Positions 34,409 through 45,286 of a stretch of 64,000 nt of DNA are shown here, one piece after another; positions within the stretch are counted from its first letter, which is position 1, and each line of letters opens with the position of its first letter. The position numbers and the translations under genes are program-made. Below the pieces are notes generated by a model. That model saw only the letters and a program-made list of their open reading frames with translations, had not been told where the DNA came from and did no database searches. This DNA is from Candidatus Rhodoblastus alkanivorans (GTDB lineage: Bacteria > Pseudomonadota > Alphaproteobacteria > Rhizobiales > Beijerinckiaceae). Where the stretch lies: the NCBI RefSeq assembly GCF_022760755.1, contig NZ_JAIVFP010000001.1, positions 513,501 to 577,500 of the forward strand, read 5' to 3'.

Positions 34409-34822
34409 GTGGTGTTTATGACTGGTGACAATCCGAAGAGTGAGGTCCTGCCGGGCCGAGAACGACGGCGTCGGCGCACGTCGGCGGAGAAATTGGCGAT
34501 CATTGCCGAGACGATGGAGCCGGGCATGACGGTTAGCCTTGTCGCGCGCCGTCACGGCATCGCCCCCAATCAGCTGTTCACCTGGCGGCGGCTGGCGAAC
34601 CAAGGCGCCCTGACCGCGACGCAGGCCGAGGAGGACGTCGTTCCGGCGTCCGCCTACAGGGCTTTGGTCGACCAGGTGCGCGAACTGCAGCGCCTGCTCG
34701 GCAAGAAGTCGATGGAGGCCGAAATCCTCAAAGAGGCGCTTGAAGTCGCCGTAGGCTCAAAAAAACGGATGTTGCGGTCGTTGTCGCTGCCGACGCTCAA
34801 TCCACGGGACGGTTCGCGATGA
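34409..34822 (+). CDS. IS3-family transposase OrfA
   Basis: This protein of about 137 residues starts at a GTG (ATG at 34418 is an alternative). Its helix-turn-helix domain is [49 protein letters not shown], followed by a coiled-coil leucine stretch [26 protein letters not shown]. Its stop overlaps the start of orfB by 4 nt (ATGA). Translational coupling here replaces the usual slippery frameshift. Confidence 0.92.
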   Translation: MVFMTGDNPKSEVLPGRERRRRRTSAEKLAIIAETMEPGMTVSLVARRHGIAPNQLFTWRRLANQGALTATQAEEDVVPASAYRALVDQVRELQRLLGKKSMEAEILKEALEVAVGSKKRMLRSLSLPTLNPRDGSR

Positions 34823-35676
34823 AGGCCGTCTGCGAAACCCTCGGCGTCGCCCGCTCGAATGTCGCCGCGCGCATTGCCGGCGGCGCGGCCAAACGCATGG
34901 GCCGACCGCCCCTGCCGGAAGACGATCTGCTCTGCGAGATCAAGGGGATCATCGCCGAACAGCCGTCCTGGGGCTACGCCCGCGTGTGGGCCGACCTGCG
35001 CCGCAAAAGACGCGCCGAGGGCGCGGCGCCGGTCAACCGCAAGCGGGTTTATCGGGTGATGAGGGCGCACGGCCTGTTGCTTCAACGTCATGCCGGCGGC
35101 GGCGAAAACCGCCGGCATGACGGCAAGATCGCCGTTCTGCGCTCCAACCTGCGTTGGTGTTCCGACGGCTTCGAGATCGCTTGCGACAATGCCGAAAAAG
35201 TCCGCGTCGCCTTCGCGCTTGATTGCTGCGACCGGGAAGCCCTCGGCCATGTCGCCACGACGGCGGGCGTCAAGGGCGAGGACATCCGCGACCTGATGGT
35301 CAGCGCCGTCGAATATCGCTTTGGCCCGGTCAATCGCCTGCCCAGCCCGATCGAATGGCTGACCGACAACGGGTCTTGCTACATCGCTGGCGACACGAAA
35401 CATTTTGCCCGCGAAATCGGCCTTGAGCCGCTGACCACGCCGGTCGAAAGCCCCCAATCGAATGGAATGGCCGAAGCCTTCGTCCGCACGATCAAACGCG
35501 ATTACGCGCGCGTGTCGCCACTGCCGGACGCCGAAACCGTGATCCGCTTGCTGCCGTCGTGGTTCGAGCATTACAACACACGCCATCCGCATCGCGCGCT
35601 TGGCTATCGTTCACCCCGCGAGTTCATCGCGGATCGCTTGGCCGCCGAAGCCGGAGAGTGTCTGTCCGAAACTTAA
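34819..35676 (+). CDS. IS3-family transposase OrfB (DDE integrase)
   Basis: This 285-residue protein has an N-terminal HTH_21 region ([14 protein letters not shown]...[15 protein letters not shown]) and then an rve integrase core. The DDE residues are in [22 protein letters not shown] and [18 protein letters not shown]. The C-terminus [22 protein letters not shown] is complete. The enzyme looks intact, so the element may still be active. Confidence 0.94.
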   Translation: MKAVCETLGVARSNVAARIAGGAAKRMGRPPLPEDDLLCEIKGIIAEQPSWGYARVWADLRRKRRAEGAAPVNRKRVYRVMRAHGLLLQRHAGGGENRRHDGKIAVLRSNLRWCSDGFEIACDNAEKVRVAFALDCCDREALGHVATTAGVKGEDIRDLMVSAVEYRFGPVNRLPSPIEWLTDNGSCYIAGDTKHFAREIGLEPLTTPVESPQSNGMAEAFVRTIKRDYARVSPLPDAETVIRLLPSWFEHYNTRHPHRALGYRSPREFIADRLAAEAGECLSET

Positions 35677-35685
35677 GGGGCTACA

Positions 35686-36612
35686 ACAGTTTGGTCGGAG
35701 ACCAAAGGCCATTCCTATCTGATGCGCGTCGCCTATGATCGACATGGCGTACGTCGGCAGAGTTCGCTTGGTCCGCGCTCGGCCGAAACCGAGAAGATGA
35801 AAGAAAATTTCGAACGCGCGCGTGATGAGGCCTCGCAACGCCTCCTAGAACTGAAGCCCGTCATGGAAAGGCAGGCGGCTGTCAACCGCGCGCTTGGACT
35901 GGGGCGTGTGCCGCTACTCGGCGCGCGCATCATGCGGGTGCTGGAAGACCATGGACTTATGGGGACGGGCATACGCGTCCTCGGAACTCATGCGCTCTAC
36001 GCCTATGAGGCCGCAGCTGGTGTGCATTTCGACGCGAGCATGACCACAACGGAAGATGTAGATCTTTTGCTGGATTCGCGCGCCAGGCTGTCCTTTGCCG
36101 CAAGCGAGGATATGCCAAACGCCTCGCTGCTGCGTATCCTCCAGCGCGTCGACAAATCTTTTGTGCGGTCCAGCCAAGATTTTCGCGCCGTCAACAAGCA
36201 CGGTTATCTCGTCGATCTGATCAAGCCCCTTCGCGACCCGCCCTGGACGCGCGACGAGGCCAGGATCGGTGAGGATCCTGACGATCTCAACGCTGTTGAA
36301 ATTGCCGGACTGGCTTGGCACGAAAGCGCGCCAGCCTTTGAAACGACGGCGATCGACGAGAAGGGCGAACCCTTGCGCATTGTAACTTCGGACCCGCGCA
36401 TATTCGCCGTACATAAATTCTGGCTGTCACGGCGTACCGATCGCGATCCGATCAAACGCCGGCGCGATGGCGAACAGGCCAAAGCTGTTGCAGTCCTTGT
36501 CGCGCGCTATTTTCCTCACTTGCCGTTCGAAGAACAGGTATTGCGCATGCTGCCGAAAGCGCTCATTGCCGACGCGAAGCCGCTTTTTGTTATATCAAGC
36601 GCCGAATCCTGA
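35686..36612 (+). pseudogene. GSU2403-type nucleotidyltransferase-fold protein, 5' end lost to IS3
   Basis: The frame is open right from the IS end (VWSETKGHSYLMRVAYDRHG), and the first ATG inside is 35722. The body reads SLGPRSAETEKMKENFERAR; GTGIRVLGTHALYAYEAAAGV; MTTTEDVDLLLDSRARLSF (the DxD-like nucleotidyltransferase site); NKHGYLVDLIKPLRDPPW; and DPRIFAVHKFWLSRRTDRDPIKRRRD. This matches the stand-alone nucleotidyltransferase family called GSU2403. About 20-30 N-terminal residues before WSETKG appear to be missing. It could still be translated from 35722 as a shortened protein. A toxin role is possible but not shown. Confidence 0.65.
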
Positions 36613-36796
36613 TTGACCTTTTCGCAATTGCTGACCGGAACGCCCTCGGTAGCGTCCACGAAGGTGGTGGAGATTTCTGAGTGAAGCCGGCGGGCGGAGC
36701 TCCGCTTAGCGGAGCCCGCCGGGGGGCCGGGGCGGTCACCGCGCCCTCTTCGGTTATGGTCGAGTTGCTGAAGCTTGACCCCACCGAAACGAGGAC

Positions 36797-37887
36797 ATGA
36801 TGACCGACGACACAATGGCATTTCTTCATCAACTGCGCGAGCGCGGCGGGGAGGACCTCCTGAAGGACCTCGCCGAAGCGGTGTTGCAGAAGCTGATGGA
36901 TTTTGACGTCGACAACCTGATCGGCGCCGGACGCTACGAGCGTTCAGATGTGCGCACGACGCAGCGCAACGGCTATCGCCCGCGCGAACTCGACACCCGG
37001 CTCGGCACGCTGGAACTCAAAATCCCGAAGCTGCGCAAGGGCAGCTATTTTCCTGGCTTCCTCGAACCGCGCAAGACCGCCGAGCGCGCGCTTGTCGCCG
37101 TCATTCAGGAGGCCTGGATCCAGGGCGTTTCGACACGCAAGGTCGACGATCTCGTTCAGGCGATGGGCATGTCGGGCATCTCGAAAAGCCAGGTGTCGAA
37201 GCTCTGCGAGGACATCGACGAGCGGGTGAACTCGTTCCTTGATCGCAAGCTCGAAGGCGAGTGGCCCTATCTTTGGCTCGACGCGACCTATCTGAAAGTG
37301 CGCGAGAACGGCCGGATCGTCTCGGTCGCCGCAATAATAGCCACAGCGGTGAACGGCGAAGGGCGGCGTGAGATCATTGGGCTCGGGCTGGGGCCGTCGG
37401 AGGCGGCGGTGTTTTGGCTCGGCTTCCTGCGCTCGCTGGAAAGCCGCGGCCTCAAGGGCGTCAAGCTGGTCATCTCCGATGCGCATGAAGGCCTGAAAGC
37501 GGCTATCGCCCAAGTCTTCAAGGCGAGTTGGCAGCGTTGCCGGGTGCACTTCATGCGCAATGCGCTCGCTCATGTTTCCAAAGCGCATCATGGCATGGTG
37601 TCGGCGGCGATCCGCTCCGTCTTTGCCCAGGAGGATCAGGCCGCTGCGTCACGGACCTGGCGCCAGGTCGCCGACCAGTTGCGGGCGCGATTTTCGCGGC
37701 TGGCCGATATGCTGGACGCCGCCGAGGCCGACGTGCTCGCCTTCATGGCGTTTCCCCGCGCGCATTGGCCGAAGCTGCATTCCACCAACCCGATCGAGCG
37801 CCTCAACAAGGAGGTGAAACGGCGCGCCAACGTGGTCGGCATTTTCCCCAACGAAACTTCGATCAGGCGGCTCCTCGGCGCCATCCT
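36797..37887 (+). pseudogene. IS256-family (mutator) transposase, N-terminal 364 codons
   Basis: The protein carries RNGYRPRELDTRLGTLELKIPKLRKGSYFPGFLE, GVSTRKVDDLVQAMG, the DDE residues in YLWLDATYLKVRENGR and KLVISDAHEGLKAAI, and the Glu in STNPIERLNKEVKRR. The frame continues to RRLLGAIL and is then broken by the IS21 element. Its natural end is found at 40541-40646. Joining the two across one target-duplication copy gives LGAILLEQNDAW and a 398-residue transposase, the normal family length. Confidence 0.92.
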
Positions 37888-37902
37888 TGTCGATTCCGAC
37901 GA

Positions 37903-37982
37903 AGGCGCCCGGCAATTACGAGATAATGGCGCCCATCGATTCCTGGATGATGGCGCCCCCCGGTAACGGGATGATGGCGCCC
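37903..37982. repeat. IS21 left-end multiple repeats
   Basis: Several short copies of the word GATAATGGCGCC/GATGATGGCGCC occur here, spaced by about 20-30 bp after the terminal GAAGGCGCC. Equivalent repeats in the opposite direction (GGCGCCATCATC) lie at about 40434-40520. In IS21 these are transposase binding sites. Confidence 0.7.
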
Positions 37983-38035
37983 GGGTCGTGGGGCTTGCTG
38001 GCTGACAATTTCTTGGCGCCTGAGACGGCGCCTGG

Positions 38036-38782
38036 TCAAGAGGCGATCGTGCTCTTGGCGCGAGCGCGCCGCATGCTTTCTCCGGTCAGTTCGATGCGGT
38101 GGGCGTTGTGGACCAGTCGGTCGAGGATGGCGTCGGCATAAGTCGGATCCCCGATGATTTCATGCCAGCGATCGACGGGAAGCTGCGAAGTGACGAGGGT
38201 GGATTTGCGGCCATAGCGCTCTTCGAGGATTTCCAGAAGGTCATGGCGCGCCGCGGCGTCGAGCGGTTCAAGCCCCCAGTCGTCCAGCACCAGGAGATCG
38301 GCGCGCCCGAGCGAGCGCAGCAGGCGTGCATGGCGACCGTCGCCGCGCGCCAGGGCGAGTTCCTCGAACAGCCGGGGGACCCGCTGATAAATGACGGACT
38401 TATTATCCCGGCAAGCCTTATGGCCAAGCGCCGAGGCGAGCCAACTTTTGCCGACCCCGGTCGGACCGATCAGGGCCAGATTGTCGTGGGCGTCGATCCA
38501 GCCGCCGTTGATGAGTTTTTGCATCATGGCGCGGTCGAGGCCGCGCGGGCTGCGATAATCAATGTCTTCAACGCAGGCCTGCTGGCGCAATTTCGCGACG
38601 CGCAGCCGTGCGGCCAGTCGCTTGTCCTGGCGCAGGGAGGCCTCGCGATCGAGCAAAAGGCCCAGCCATTCCGGATGACTGAGGCCGCCGGCCTCATCGG
38701 ACGCCGCGACTTCGACGAAGGCCTTGGCCATGCCGTGCAGGCCGAGGGTGTGGAGTTGGTCGAGGGTTGGATGTTTGAGCAA
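38036..38782 (-). CDS. istB: IstB, IS21 AAA+ helper ATPase
   Basis: This 248-residue protein has Walker A LIGPTGVGKSWLASALGHKA and Walker B LLVLDDWGLEPLD, with the typical start HPTLDQLHTLGLHGMAKAF and end AHRIELTGESMRRAR. It assists IstA in target selection. It follows istA by 11 bp. The gene appears intact. Confidence 0.95.
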   Translation of the reverse strand: MLKHPTLDQLHTLGLHGMAKAFVEVAASDEAGGLSHPEWLGLLLDREASLRQDKRLAARLRVAKLRQQACVEDIDYRSPRGLDRAMMQKLINGGWIDAHDNLALIGPTGVGKSWLASALGHKACRDNKSVIYQRVPRLFEELALARGDGRHARLLRSLGRADLLVLDDWGLEPLDAAARHDLLEILEERYGRKSTLVTSQLPVDRWHEIIGDPTYADAILDRLVHNAHRIELTGESMRRARAKSTIAS

Positions 38783-38793
38783 AAGCTTCTCTC

Positions 38794-40341
38794 CTAATTG
38801 TAGTAGCGCGGGCCGCGGATGTTGGCGTGCAGGATCGTCGGCGCCTCCGCGGCGCGCTTTTCGGCGGGCCGACGATCAAGCTTCTTGTCGAGGATGGATT
38901 TGACGGAGGAATAGGTGCGCGCTCCGATGGCGATGGCGCGCTCGGCCGCCGCCTCGACGCGCTCGTCTCCATAGGAGTTCGCCAGGCGAACGATGCCCAG
39001 GCAGGCGCGGAAGCCCTGTTCGGGATGGGGGCGACGCTCGATGATCTGCTCGCACAAGGCCGCCGTCGTCGGCCCGATCCGCTTGGCGTCGGCGCGGATT
39101 TTGTCGATCGTCCAGTTCTTGTAGCGGCGATGGCTGGAAGGCATGTGGTCGGCCACGGTGGTGTGGCCGTGATTGCCGCTCATGCGAAGATGGGCGGCGA
39201 TCCGCTCGCCCCGGAGGAATATCTCCACCGTCCTGACGGTGATCCGGGCTTCGACCTCGGCGCGGGCGAAGCGGTGGGGAACCGAGTAATAATGGCTGGA
39301 GACTTCGACATGGTAGTCGACGCCGACGCGGCAGGTTTTCCATTGCGCGAACTCGTAAGGTTCGACCGGCAAGGACTTGAGCGCCGGTCGATCGACGTCC
39401 TCCAGCAATTGCCGTCGGGTGACGCCAAGGCGCCGGATCGCCCGTTCGTCATTGAGTTGCCTCATCATTTCGACGATGGCGGCGTTCAGTTCGGCCAGGC
39501 TGTAAAGGTGCGCCGCCGCAGCCGCCCCAGGAGCCAGCGCTCGACGATCAGCACCGCCCGCTCGACCTTGGCCTTGTCGCGCGGCTTGTAGGGCCGCGTC
39601 GGCAGAATGGCGGTTGAGTAGTGGGTCGCCATCTCAGTGTAGGTTCGGTTGACGTCGGGATCGTAGAAGCAGGCCTTGATGACCGCCGTCTTCGTGTTGT
39701 CCGGAACGAGGAGTTCGGGGGGCGCCGCCAATCGCCGAGAAAGCGCGGACATGGGCGTCGATCCAATCCGGCAGCGCCTGCGTCCAGCCGGCGCAGGCGA
39801 ACGTGAAGCTCGACGCGCCGAGAACGGCGACAAAGACCTGAGCCTCGCGAACTTCTCCGGTCAGACGATCGATCACGACGGGCACGGTGTCGCCGGCGTA
39901 ATCGACAAACAGCCGCTCGCCGGCGGCATAGGTCTGCCGCATTGTCACCGATAGCGTCTTCGCAAAGCCCCGGTAGAGGTCGCAAAACCGCGAGTAGCTG
40001 TAGCCGCCCGGATTGACGGCGATATATTCGTCCCAAAGAATCGTCAGGGTGACGTGCTTGCGTTTCAACTCGCGATGGACGATCACCCAATCCGGCTCGG
40101 CGACACGCCGATGCCCCCGCCTGCTGCGGCGATTGGCGTAGAGAGCGCCTTCCAATGCGATGTCGCTCATGCCTTCCGCCTGCGTCCAGGAAAGCCCCGC
40201 GCTTTCGGCTCTTTGCAGCATCTCGCGCACCGTCGAACGCGCCATGCCGAGCCGCCGGGCGATTTCGTGCGCCGAGAAAGAAGAAAATTTCAGTCGAATG
40301 ATTGCGCGCGCCTGGCGCATGGAAATTCGCTCCGCTGGCAT
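38794..40341 (-). pseudogene. istA: IstA transposase of IS21, two single-base frameshifts
   Basis: Three overlapping frames together give a complete IstA of about 515 residues. The first is an N-terminal HTH (AHEIARRLGMARSTVREML) and the start of the rve core ([19 protein letters not shown]). After a shift at a G6/C6 run (39717-39722) comes [23 protein letters not shown]. After a second shift near 39507 (TTT where TTTT is expected) comes the C-terminal half (MMRQLNDERAIRRLGVTRRQLLEDVDRP). Both lesions are in homopolymers and compensate in sign, so a sequencing error is possible. If real, the element cannot move by itself. Confidence 0.82.
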
Positions 40342-40540
40342 CGATTGCTCCCTTGGATCGCCAAAAGAGCGACTTGAACATGCCAGCGGCGGCCCCCGTC
40401 CTTCACGAAATCACCCGGGCGGGATCATCTCGTAATTGGGGGCGCCATCATCTCGGAATGGGGGCGGGATCATTCCGTCACGGGGGGCGCCATCATCCAG
40501 GAATTGGGGGGCGCCTTCGTCAGGAATCTACAGCCATCCT

Positions 40541-40646
40541 GCTCGAACAAAATGATGCGTGGCAATTACAGCATCGCTACATGAGCCTGGAGACGATGGC
40601 CGGCCTCGCCGACGAAGCCGCCGCGCCGCCAAAAATCGCAGCCTGA
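40541..40646 (+). pseudogene. IS256 transposase C-terminal fragment
   Basis: The frame LLEQNDAWQLQHRYMSLETMAGLADE up to the stop at 40646 is the C-terminus of the transposase that starts at 36797. It is separated from it by the IS21 element. It has no start of its own. Confidence 0.92.
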
Positions 40647-40693
40647 GAAGAGGCGCAACGACCGCCCCACAATTTCCACCACCTTGACGGACG

Positions 40694-40829
40694 TGACCAA
40701 GTCGAACGCATCCAGCGTCCAGCCCAGGTAAGCCGCCCACAGGGCCTGCTTCCATCGCGGCGCGGGGACGGATGGCGCGGTGGCGCCGGCCAGCGTTCCG
40801 GGCCAGGTCTCAGGTTCGATCGTTGACAT
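40694..40829 (-). pseudogene. MFS transporter, only the first 45 codons left
   Basis: From the ATG at 40829 the minus strand encodes MSTIEPETWPGTLAGAT and then PRWKQALWAAYLGWTLDAFD, the first helix and the D-x-F motif of sugar/organic-acid MFS carriers. The frame then enters the IS256 right end. The remaining 400 codons are not found on the other side of the IS, so a deletion or rearrangement followed insertion. Confidence 0.7.
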
Positions 40830-40986
40830 GACGATGGTCCTTCCCAAAGCGGCGGCAAGTCGCCGAAGATCCGGCGTCTGACTTCCCATCAGACCGGCGA
40901 CCGGTCATCCTCACTTCTGAGGATGTGAGCCGAAGGCGTGGGGCCTAGCTTTCCTGTCGTCCCTGCAAGGTCGAGGAGCCTGAATC

Positions 40987-42045
40987 GTGGCAAGCATGCG
41001 ATGGGAGCGCTTCTTCGTCGGTGGCGCCTATGCGGGTCCCGCTGACGCGCAGGTCATGCATGGACAGATGCATGTCGAGATGCTGACCCCGGGCGACCTC
41101 CGGCACCCATGGCCGCTGGTGTTCATCCATGGCGCGGCGCAGACGGGAGTCGGCTGGATCACAACGCCGGATGGGCGTCAGGGCTGGGCGCCGTGGTTTG
41201 CGGAACGCGGCTGGAAGGTTTGCGTGGTGGATCAGCCTGCGCGCGGGCGCTCGGCCTGGCGGCCGGATCTGGATGGCGGGCTAAAGTCGATCTCGGTCAG
41301 CCAGACCGAGAACCTGTTCACTGCCCCCGAGCGCAATCCCGGCTGGCCGCAGGCTGAACTGCACACGCAATGGCCCGGCGGCTCTGGCAAGGGGCGCGCT
41401 GGCGATCCGGTGTTCGACCAGTTCTATGCGAGTCAGGTCGCATCGCTGACCAATCCGGACAGCGAGAACCTCATGCAGCCGGCGGGCGCCGCGCTGCTGG
41501 ATCGCATCGGTCCGGCGGTGCTGATCACGCATTCACAGGCGGGATTGTTTGGTTGGCTGATCGCCGATGCGCGCCCCGGCCTGGTCAAGGGCATCGTCGC
41601 GCTGGAGCCGGCCGGTCCACCCTACAAGGATTCGCTGTTCCCCAGCGGCTTCGATCGCGAGTTTGGTTTGACCAGCCTGCCCTTGACCTATGAGCCGCCG
41701 GTCACCGCCGAAGCGCCGCTGGCGTTTGAACAGCAAGGCGGATGCTGGCTCCAGAAGGGGGCGGCGCGACGGCTGGTCCATCTCGCCGGCGTTCCGACGG
41801 CTGTGGTCACGTCGGAGGCGTCTTACCATGCGGTGTTTGACCACTGCACGGTGGCCTATCTTCATCAGGCGGGCGTCGAAGCCGAATCCATCCGCTTGGC
41901 GGAGCGGGGCATCCACGGCAACGGCCACATGATGATGCTGGAAAAGAACAGTCTTGATATCGCGGCCTGCGTCGAGGAATGGCTGATCGCCAATGTCGGA
42001 ACCTCCGCCGGGCCCGCCGGCAGGGGACCGCATAACCAGTTGTGA
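40987..42045 (+). CDS. Alpha/beta-hydrolase (esterase-like)
   Basis: This 352-residue protein has a hydrolase start [15 protein letters not shown] (oxyanion HG). The middle [17 protein letters not shown] resembles the GRS motif of esterases. The nucleophile elbow is [11 protein letters not shown] (Ser of HSQAG), and the catalytic His is probably in [15 protein letters not shown]. It matches uncharacterised fungal/bacterial esterase-like proteins of about 330-350 residues. There is no signal peptide, so it is cytoplasmic. It is 98 bp upstream of the phenolic acid decarboxylase relic on the same strand, which hints at ester release from hydroxycinnamates (inference). Confidence 0.8.
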   Translation: MASMRWERFFVGGAYAGPADAQVMHGQMHVEMLTPGDLRHPWPLVFIHGAAQTGVGWITTPDGRQGWAPWFAERGWKVCVVDQPARGRSAWRPDLDGGLKSISVSQTENLFTAPERNPGWPQAELHTQWPGGSGKGRAGDPVFDQFYASQVASLTNPDSENLMQPAGAALLDRIGPAVLITHSQAGLFGWLIADARPGLVKGIVALEPAGPPYKDSLFPSGFDREFGLTSLPLTYEPPVTAEAPLAFEQQGGCWLQKGAARRLVHLAGVPTAVVTSEASYHAVFDHCTVAYLHQAGVEAESIRLAERGIHGNGHMMMLEKNSLDIAACVEEWLIANVGTSAGPAGRGPHNQL

Positions 42046-42143
42046 CGATGCGCGACCGGGACGGTCTGGCTAGGCTCGGTTCAATCGAAATCGATGCGTC
42101 CGAACACGCGCACGCGCCGCCCGGCGGTCTAAGAGAGGCAATC

Positions 42144-42675
42144 ATGTCTGATCCGTATGAATCCACCAATCCCGCGGAAATCGCTTCCTTCGTCGGCAAG
42201 CACATCATCTACACCTACGCCAATGGCTGGCTGTACGAGATGTATTTCAAGAACGAGCGCACGATCGACTACCGTGTGCATGGCGGCATGGTCGGAGGGC
42301 GATGGGCGATGGGTCAAGGGACAGGAGGTCCATATCGTCCGTCTCGCCGATGGGGTGTACAAGGTCTCATGGAACGAGCCGACCGGAACGTGCGTCAGCG
42401 TCGCCTATAACCTCAACGAAAACCTCGCCCATGGCGCGACCTTCTTCCCGCGCTGGATCGAGCTGGAGCCCGAAAAGATCATCGGCCTCCAGAACGAGAA
42501 GATCGACCTGATGCGCCAATACAGGGACGCGGGGCCGACTTATCCGATCCTCGTCATCGACGAATTTGCCGAGATCACCTTCGTGGAGGATTGCGGCCGG
42601 GATGACGAGAGCGTCATCGCCTGCGGGCCGGAGGATTTGCCGGCGGGCTACGCCACGCGCCGGAATGTGGGCTGA
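42144..42675 (+). pseudogene. padC: Phenolic acid decarboxylase, inactivated by a 7-bp tandem duplication
   Basis: The ATG at 42144 starts a clear Pad[40 protein letters not shown]. At 42297-42310 the word GGGCGAT occurs twice in a row. The second copy shifts the frame, and the protein continues in the next frame as [49 protein letters not shown] up to EFAEITFVEDCG. Removing one copy gives an uninterrupted enzyme of about 174 residues. PadC decarboxylates p-coumarate and ferulate to vinylphenols. The rest is intact, so the mutation is recent or reversible by slippage. Confidence 0.9.
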
Positions 42676-42823
42676 CGGACCGCCGCAGGGGCGAATGGGG
42701 CCGACAGCGACGACGTGTCCGCCGACCGCAGCCGCCAATTGCTGAAGGGGAACGGTTGGCGTAGCTGCGACCAAGACTCCTGAACCGAACCATGGCAAGC
42801 TGCGCCGTGGAGCATCCGTCTAA

Positions 42824-44455
<1,632 letters not shown>

Positions 44456-44488
44456 GACCACGCCCTCGACGCAAGATGGAGCCTCGCC

Positions 44489-45208
44489 GTGACGATCACT
44501 CTATACTCCTATCCGACGCTGTTCGGCGTGGCCGACAATAATGGCTATGGCCTCAAGATTTTCGCTTTCCTGCGGCTCGTCGGGCTGCCCTTCGTGCATG
44601 AGCATCTGTTTGACGCCTCGTCGGCGCCGCGCGGACAGCTTCCCAATATTGTCGATAACGGCGAGACCGTCGGCGACAGCGAGACCATCGTCGCCCATCT
44701 CACGCGGAACTATGGCCTCACGATCGATCACGCTTTGAGCGAAAGGCAGCGCGCCCTGAGCTTGCTCGTGACGCGCCTGCTCGACGATCTCTATTGGGTG
44801 ATGTCCTATTCGCGCTGGAAAGATGAGCGCTATTGGCCGGCTTTTCGCGCCGCGCTGCTGCGCGAACATCCCAGCCTGACCGAAGAAGGATTGGCCAGGG
44901 CGCGCGACTATAATTTCCAGCGGTATTTCTATCAGGGAATCGGCCGGTATGAGCCGGACGCTGCCTATGAGCGCGGCCTCGCCGATCTTGGCGTCCTCGC
45001 CGGTCTCATTGCCGAGGGCGGCTTCGTTCACGGCGGCGAGCCGACCAGCATTGACGCCGGGATTTACGGCTTCATCGCCAATATCCATTTCTACGACATC
45101 GACACGCCGCTGAAGCAGTTCGTTTCGTCACGGCCGGAGCTTGTGGCGCATTGCCTGGCGATCCATGAACGCGTCATGCGCGCGCAGCCGCACGCGAAAA
45201 ACGGCTGA
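44489..45208 (+). CDS. Glutathione S-transferase-like protein
   Basis: The GTG at 44489 starts 239 residues, 33 bp after mdlC. The N-terminal thioredoxin-like part ITLYSYPTLFGVADNNGYGLKIFAFLRLVGLPFVHEHLF and PNIVDNGETVGDSETIVAHLTRNYG contain the cis-Pro and the SxTI glutathione-binding pattern. An all-helical C-terminal half follows (GLIAEGGFVHGGEPTSIDAGIYGFIANI). It resembles the metaxin/GST-like group with an extended linker. Cys in the active site is absent; Ser/Tyr near the start may serve. Confidence 0.82.
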   Translation: MTITLYSYPTLFGVADNNGYGLKIFAFLRLVGLPFVHEHLFDASSAPRGQLPNIVDNGETVGDSETIVAHLTRNYGLTIDHALSERQRALSLLVTRLLDDLYWVMSYSRWKDERYWPAFRAALLREHPSLTEEGLARARDYNFQRYFYQGIGRYEPDAAYERGLADLGVLAGLIAEGGFVHGGEPTSIDAGIYGFIANIHFYDIDTPLKQFVSSRPELVAHCLAIHERVMRAQPHAKNG

Positions 45209-45286
45209 TCCCCTTCTTGTTCAGCTCAAGCCTTGAGGCTTGACCTTGTGGCGCGGGGGCGGCCGCGCGGGCTCGCTGTTGGCTGG

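Larger units (their letters stand above)
34354..35683 (+). mobile_element. IS3-family (IS2-like) insertion sequence, about 1330 bp
   Basis: The terminal repeats begin TAGCCCC: the left end reads TAGCCCCGTAAGTCGCCGGA and the reversed right end TAGCCCCTTAAGTTTCGGAC, followed by similar CAG-CACTC. It holds the overlapping orfA and orfB. Length and OrfA/OrfB layout fit the IS2 subgroup. The flanking 5-mers (TGAAA left, CAACA right) differ, so there is no target duplication. Both flanking genes are 5'-truncated. Confidence 0.85.
37888..40532 (-). mobile_element. IS21-family element, 2645 bp, inserted in the IS256 transposase
   Basis: The ends are TGTCGATTCCGACGAAGGCGCC (left) and, reversed, TGTAGATTCCTGACGAAGGCGCC (right), each beginning TGT. 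The 8-bp target duplication GCCATCCT flanks the element at 37880-37887 and 40533-40540. It contains istA and istB on the minus strand. Multiple GATGATGGCGCC-type repeats lie inside both ends, as in other IS21 elements. The exact duplication indicates a recent transposition. Confidence 0.93.
36653..40693 (+). mobile_element. IS256-family element containing a nested IS21 element
   Basis: Imperfect terminal repeats are visible: left CGTCC-ACG-AAGGTGGTGGAGATT (36653-36676) and reversed right CGTCC-GTC-AAGGTGGTGGAAATT (40670-40693). Without the IS21 insert and one copy of its 8-bp target duplication, the element would be 1388 bp. A strong hairpin (GCTCCGC-TTA-GCGGAGC within CCGGCGG arms) lies at about 36690-36725 inside the left end. 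No duplication of the outer flanks is seen. The right flank is a truncated MFS gene. Confidence 0.78.

Noticed and set aside
34349-35688. Target-site duplication of the IS3 element
   Set aside because: The 5 bases on either side (TGAAA and CAACA) do not match, and no other length gives a duplication.
37903-40520. Short regular repeats considered as a CRISPR array
   Set aside because: The repeats are 12 bp, irregularly spaced and inverted at the two IS21 ends, so they are transposase-binding repeats rather than CRISPR.
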